The position numbers and the translations under genes are program-made. This document shows, one piece after another, positions 60,127 through 64,000 of a stretch of 64,000 bases of DNA (its first letter is position 1; every line of letters starts with the position of its first letter). The DNA lies in NCBI RefSeq assembly GCF_900454495.1, contig NZ_UGSI01000001.1, positions 2,356,001-2,420,000 on the forward strand. The letters run 5' to 3'. This stretch comes from Paenibacillus macerans (GTDB lineage: Bacteria > Bacillota > Bacilli > Paenibacillales > Paenibacillaceae). Below the pieces are notes generated by a model. It did no database searches. It was not told where the DNA came from and saw only the letters and a list, made by a program, of their open reading frames with translations.

Positions 60127-60779
60127 CCTTCATCCTCCTCCCGCTCCAACCTAATCAAGGTGTCGAGATACGGCGCCGTTTCCTCCAGCCCGTGGGTGAC
60201 CATAATCACCGTCCGGCCTTGGCTCGTTACGTCTTGCCTTAACAACTCGTAAAGCGCCGTCCGGCTCGCCGCATCCATGCCCGTAGCGGGCTCATCCAAT
60301 ATGAGCACCTGAGGCTCCTGGGCCAGCGCCCGGGCAATGCAGACGCGTTGTTTTTGGCCTCCCGACAGCTCGCCGATTTTACGATTACGAAACTCCCACA
60401 TGCCCACCTGTTTCAAGCTGCGCTCTACAACCTGCCGCTGCTCCTCTTTGAACCGGCCAAACAACCCCAAGCGGGAATAACAGCCCGAACGGACCAGTTC
60501 AATGACTTTGCTGGGAAAACCTGCATTAAAGGAAGACACTTGCTGCGGCACATAGCCGACAACCACCTTTGAACCGTCTTCCTGGAACCGGTTAAACCTC
60601 ACCGAACCGCTCCAAGGCTTAAGCAGCCCCAGCATCAGCTTGAGCAAAGTCGACTTGGCCGTACCGTTGGCCCCCGCGATCCCGATAAATTGTCCGGTAT
60701 GGATGTCGAGGGACAAGTTTTCGATGACGGGCTCGTTCCCGTATCCAAAAACAACCTCGCGCATGGACGATAAAATCAT
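60072..60779 (-). CDS. znuC: Zinc ABC transporter ATPase (ZnuC/AdcC type)
   Basis: 235 residues. Walker A reads IAGANGTAKSTLLKL, in which the usual Gly-Lys-Ser is Ala-Lys-Ser (GxxxxAKS in place of GxxxxGKS). The signature is LSGGQKQRVCIARAL, Walker B VLILDEPATGMD, and the switch His is in MVTHGLEE. The Gly-to-Ala change in the phosphate loop is unusual but conservative. First gene of the leftward znuCBA operon; GGAAGAGGTTAGC precedes ATG 60779, and two Zur boxes lie upstream. Confidence 0.93.
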   Translation of the reverse strand: MILSSMREVVFGYGNEPVIENLSLDIHTGQFIGIAGANGTAKSTLLKLMLGLLKPWSGSVRFNRFQEDGSKVVVGYVPQQVSSFNAGFPSKVIELVRSGCYSRLGLFGRFKEEQRQVVERSLKQVGMWEFRNRKIGELSGGQKQRVCIARALAQEPQVLILDEPATGMDAASRTALYELLRQDVTSQGRTVIMVTHGLEETAPYLDTLIRLEREEDEGWRCSVTNSCSAPFGQEV

Positions 60780-60796
60780 GCTAACCTCTTCCTTTA

Positions 60797-60847
60797 ATCG
60801 TAATCATTACGTATTAACGTCAAATATATTATCGTAATCATTACGAT
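60797..60847. promoter_or_regulatory. Two Zur boxes upstream of znuCBA
   Basis: ATCGTAAT-C-ATTACGTA (60797-60813) and the perfect ATCGTAAT-C-ATTACGAT (60831-60847). Both match the Bacillus Zur consensus TCGTAATNATTACGA. Centres are 34 bp apart. They sit between znuC (start 60779) and the divergent lipase gene (start 60948), so zinc may affect both. Confidence 0.85.
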
Positions 60848-60947
60848 TTGTAAACCCCTTTGCTGTTTTACTTATTCATTAGTTGCGGCGGAATGGGCAC
60901 CTTTCCCTGGATTTTTAAATATATTGAGGAAAAAGGGGGGATTAGAA

Positions 60948-61763
60948 ATGGAATTAAATGCGGCTCAAGTTCAGCGGGCTTTATTTCTGGCCGCGGTGTG
61001 CAGTCAGACCTACGCGCAATTTTCGAACGAAGACGGATCGTTTGTCCTCCCGCCCGGATATTCGCTGTTTGATACGATCGAAGCCAAATCCTTCATCGGC
61101 GTTTGGGAACGCTTCGGATTCATTCTCCATTCCCCGGAGGAAATCGTGATCGCTTTTCGCGGCACCAGTTCGACGACCAACTGGATCGCCGACGCCATCG
61201 CCTCGCAAAAAAGCTGCGGTTATATCAAGGAGTCCTCCCTCACTCACCGCGGCTTCACCGGCATTTACGCTTCGGCCCGGAAGCAGGTCTTGTCCGCCCT
61301 GCGCCGCTTGCCGCAGGAAAAACCCCTTTTCGTTGCCGGCCATAGTCTAGGCGGGGCCCTTGCCACCTTATGCGCCGTCGACATGGCGGCAAACACCGCG
61401 CGTACCCCCGTTTTGTTTACGTTCGGCTCCCCGCGCGTCGGCGATCCCGATTTTGCCAAAGCTTTCGCCAAATACGTCCCCAACAGCTACCGAATCGCCA
61501 ACCCGTTCGACGTCGTTAGCCATGCGCCGCCCTATATCTACAAGCTTCCGAAACGAGAAAAAACGTACTATTACCGCCACGTTCCGGCTTCCTGCCCGCT
61601 GATTTTCCAGAACGGCTCCGTACCCGCCAATCACGTCATCGAAAGTTACTTTGCGGAACTGGCCAAGCTGGATGCGGATTACGCCGAGCGGCTGGCCGCG
61701 GCAAGCCCGGGGTTTTGCCCGGTCCCGGTATCCTCCCGGCTGTCTTTAAATTCATTTGTTTAA
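60948..61763 (+). CDS. Class 3 lipase family protein
   Basis: 271 residues, alpha/beta hydrolase. The nucleophile elbow is FVAGHSLGGALATL, the catalytic Asp lies in IANPFDVVSHAPP and the His in ANHVIESYF; IVIAFRGTSSTTNWIADAI is the oxyanion-side block of the family. No signal peptide, so cytoplasmic or exported by another route. ATG 60948 with GGGGGGATTAGAA is chosen over 60924. The divergent Zur-boxed promoter raises the possibility of zinc-dependent expression. Confidence 0.88.
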   Translation: MELNAAQVQRALFLAAVCSQTYAQFSNEDGSFVLPPGYSLFDTIEAKSFIGVWERFGFILHSPEEIVIAFRGTSSTTNWIADAIASQKSCGYIKESSLTHRGFTGIYASARKQVLSALRRLPQEKPLFVAGHSLGGALATLCAVDMAANTARTPVLFTFGSPRVGDPDFAKAFAKYVPNSYRIANPFDVVSHAPPYIYKLPKREKTYYYRHVPASCPLIFQNGSVPANHVIESYFAELAKLDADYAERLAAASPGFCPVPVSSRLSLNSFV

Positions 61764-61782
61764 AAACTACAATTGGGCTCCA

Positions 61783-62004
61783 ACTCCAGCGAAAAACATA
61801 AGGACATAAAATGGCCCTATTCCGGCGATATCCGTCCATTTGGGAGCAATAGGTGAATTTTATGTCGCTATTTTTTCGAATCGCAGGGAAATGAACGCAT
61901 CTCTGGATCATTCATAGAAAATAAGCACAGAAAAATCCTCTAATGGGGATCAACATGCCTTGCTCCGGATAATAAGAACATAAAGTTCCGCTATTTTGAA
62001 GGCC
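61783..62004. repeat. Intergenic repeat, copy C (about 222 bp core)
   Basis: Third copy of the repeat at 12981 and 31234, same orientation: actccagcgaaaaacataag to ttccgctattttgaaggcc. It lies between the stops of the lipase and the NIF3 gene. Minus-strand frame 61636-61911 contains SQMDGYRRNRAILCPYVF, similar to copy B, but is not called as a gene. 62005-62105 shows only a short GC-rich inverted repeat. Confidence 0.75.
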
Positions 62005-62105
62005 AACGATTGGTCGTTCCGGCTGTCTCATCGAGGCATCCGAAACAAAGTTAAGAAGCCGCTAACCGGCAAATGCTGCAGCTAGTGGCTTATCATCTTT
62101 CCATA

Positions 62106-62912
62106 TTATAAATAAACGAACGGCTCTTTCGAATCGATAAATGTAACCGGAATACCGCCCACCAAAGGCTTCAGCCATTCCGCCATAAATTTCATGCCCC
62201 ATTCCTCGCTCCGCTCATGGCCCAGCACAATCATGCCCTTGTTCATGCCGAGCATCGCTGCATCATTGACATAAGCGCAAAGGGTCCATTCCGTGATCTC
62301 GCCGCAAACCATCACATCCAAGTCCTCGTCCCGCATTAACTCCATGGGCATTTGTTCTCTGCCCAGGCCTAAGCTGCCTCCACCGACCAAAATCCCGACC
62401 CTGGAACATTTCATTTCGGGATTGCCGACAATTTGGATCATGTCCATCGCCAATTTCCGTTTAAAAAACCGCGCCAACTTGGCCAAAGTCGTCTCTTGAA
62501 TCCGATAGAGAAAAGGGCGCTGCTCGTCCACCAAGTTGTTTTCCCAGCCGATTTCCCTTAGAAGTCCATCGTAAATCCGGTCCGTTTTGGCCCGGTGCAT
62601 GTAATCATGGTAACGCCAAATCGCCAAACGGTTGTCTTCGATCAACTTTTTTTTGGCGGCATATAATGGATCTTCCTTCAGCCAATCGGTGGCATCCTTC
62701 CCCGTATAAAAGCTCGGCTCATGCGTGATGATCATATTGGCGCCGGCGGCAACGGCCTGCTTGATCACCTCAATCGTGACCATAAACGTCGTTGCGATTC
62801 CTTCCACCGGCGTATCATAGCTTCCGCTAATTAACTGATCGCATGTTTTTTCCAGCCGGAAAGCACCGCATGAATCCTCAATAATCGCCTCGATAACTTC
62901 CCCTACTTTCAT
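62106..62912 (-). CDS. NIF3/DUF34-family dinuclear-metal protein
   Basis: 268 residues. Metal-site candidates are NMIITHEPSFYTG, WRYHDYMHRAKTD and MIVLGHERSEEWGMKFMAEW, the three His regions of the NIF3 fold. Family members have been linked to GTP cyclohydrolase-like and other hydrolase activities, but this member has no assigned reaction. ATG 62912 with GGAAGGCGGAAGC upstream. It lies 31 nt downstream of the GH32 gene and is probably in its transcript. Confidence 0.85.
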   Translation of the reverse strand: MKVGEVIEAIIEDSCGAFRLEKTCDQLISGSYDTPVEGIATTFMVTIEVIKQAVAAGANMIITHEPSFYTGKDATDWLKEDPLYAAKKKLIEDNRLAIWRYHDYMHRAKTDRIYDGLLREIGWENNLVDEQRPFLYRIQETTLAKLARFFKRKLAMDMIQIVGNPEMKCSRVGILVGGGSLGLGREQMPMELMRDEDLDVMVCGEITEWTLCAYVNDAAMLGMNKGMIVLGHERSEEWGMKFMAEWLKPLVGGIPVTFIDSKEPFVYL

Positions 62913-62943
62913 CTGCTTCCGCCTTCCTCTCTATCTAAAGGTT

Positions 62944-64000
62944 TTAATAATCCCATATTACGGCTTGAAATGCAACTTGCCCTTCCTTTGCAAAAAAACG
63001 AATAGCTTGACTGGCTTGGTCCGGAAAAATTCTGGCGGTGAACACTTCTTCCCCCTCGTTTACAAATACCTCTACGGAGGAAGTATCCACAAACAAATGA
63101 AACTTTATCTTATCGCCATCCCCTTAGCAAGCTCTCACCGTACCATACTCCACACCTGTTGGTTCGCCGGATAAGGTGCGGTCGAGAATTACCTTTTTTT
63201 GCACGGCATCATATTTCACCACGGTTTTGTTCTTATCGCCCGCGCGAAATTCAATCCCGAATTCCGCCGCATCTCCAGTTGCAAATTCACAAATCAGTTC
63301 ATATGCGGCTCCCGTAAAACCTTCATACCTTTTAGCATCGTTAAAAATGGTGTCGGCCGCTCTAGCTTCTTTCTTGCGGAGAGTCTGAAGCTCCCGAACA
63401 GGCTGTTGAATCAGTTTCCCGCCATGAACGGTTAATTCCCGCGGCAGCGTTAAGCAATGCGCCCATCCGCTCGGGTCGGTCGGATAATCGATTTCTGGCA
63501 AGCCCATCCAGCCGATTAAAATCCGCCGTCCCGCAGGATCCACCATCGTTTGCGGAGCGTAAAAATCAAAGCCCCGGTCAAGCTCGGCAAACGGACCGTG
63601 CCGCAGCGTTTTTTCCCGCAAATCCAATGTTCCGCCCAGGACATAACCCGCTTGATAGATATTCCGATATCGCTCTCCGGCCGGTTCCAATCCTTGCGGC
63701 GAAAAAATAAACACTCCATGGTTTTGCAATTCAAAATAATCCGGACATTCCCACATGTAACCGAAACGCCCCAACTCAGTCCCGATTTCTCCTTCAAATG
63801 TCCATTCCAGCAAATCGAGTGAGCTGTATAGGACGGCACAGCCTGTTTCATCCGTTCTTTGAGCTCCAATCACCGCGTAGAATTTGTTCCCGTCCTTCCA
63901 CACTTTAGGATCGCGAAAATGCTCCGTATATCTGCTTGGGGCGTGATCAATCACCGGCTTGTCCAGCTTGGAGATGTTTCCGAATGAGTCCATCACGGCA
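62944..64000 (-). pseudogene. GH32 sucrose/levan hydrolase, 5' end outside window, internal stop codon
   Basis: The frame comes in from beyond 64000 and shows HFRDPKVW (RDP motif), MWECPDYF (EC acid/base motif), WMGLPEIDYPTDPSGWAHCL and LTLPRELTV, as in SacA/SacC. At 63124-63126 it meets TAA after ..YGTVRAC. The same frame then continues without shift through IKFHLFVDTSSVEVFVNEGE, the standard GH32 C-terminal strand, to TAA at 62944-62946. So a single nonsense codon cuts off the last 60 residues. The catalytic propeller could still fold, but the beta-sandwich would be incomplete. Confidence 0.82.

Noticed and set aside
61636..61911. Minus-strand frame of 91 codons antisense to the lipase end and repeat C
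   Set aside because: It overlaps the lipase gene and the repeat; the conserved peptide piece reflects repeat DNA similarity.

Overview
The window looks like a chromosomal stretch of a spore-forming, Gram-positive Paenibacillus-type bacterium. The signs are a GerA-family spore-germination operon, G-rich Shine-Dalgarno sites on nearly every gene, LplB/YtcP-type sugar permeases beside a YesMN-type sensor/regulator pair, lipoprotein solute-binding proteins, BglG/LicR-type PTS control, CcpA-, Zur- and FNR-like sites, and a general codon bias towards moderate G+C. The genus is inferred from gene content and style; no rRNA or other marker gene is present. No tRNA, rRNA or CRISPR array was seen.

Layout. 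1-9.9 kb: a carbohydrate module read leftwards: a LacI-type regulator broken by two frameshifts, sensor kinase, AraC-type response regulator, two permeases, a binding protein and a GH32-like glycosidase, facing the end of a GH4 glycosidase. 10-12.8 kb: an ArsR-type metal sensor convergent with a Cd/Zn-type P1B ATPase. 13-14.6 kb: an intergenic repeat and a catalytically degenerate IS1595-type transposase whose promoter carries LexA-like boxes. 14.9-19.2 kb: two cupins, then flavodiiron protein, NAD(P)H:rubredoxin reductase and rubredoxin, convergent with an FNR-like regulator. 19.3-30.9 kb: a long leftward unit with an FCD-domain regulator, HyuA, HyuB, a PotABCD-type ABC importer, an M24 peptidase and an MFS carrier. 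31.8-39.6 kb: a second, parallel Hyu unit with TetR regulator, OsmC protein, NCS1 permease, HyuA and two HyuB-type proteins. 39.7-44.2 kb: a TetR gene remnant and a four-gene germinant-receptor operon in the order A-C-D-B. 44.3-53.6 kb: an Rrf2 repressor with a gutted MFS gene, then a self-contained PTS cassette (IIB, IIC, IIA, GH1 phospho-glycosidase, YczE-like membrane protein, HPr, Enzyme I) with a divergent PRD regulator. 53.6-64 kb: a damaged SMR efflux pair, metE with a LysR regulator, a Zur-boxed ZnuABC zinc importer, a class-3 lipase, a NIF3 protein and a GH32 gene with an internal stop codon.

Working together. Most of the window is uptake-plus-catabolism modules, each with its own transporter, hydrolase and regulator. 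Two of them use the same ATP-dependent HyuA/HyuB chemistry fed by different transporters. The PTS cassette is unusual because it carries its own general phosphotransfer proteins. A second theme is decay: the LacI gene, the MFS gene at 44.9 kb, the first SMR gene, the TetR fragment, the terminal GH32 gene and the active site of the transposase are all damaged, while several of their promoters and operators stay intact. Three diverged copies of an intergenic repeat of about 220 bp and a cluster of four 16-bp palindromes are the main non-coding structures without an obvious explanation.
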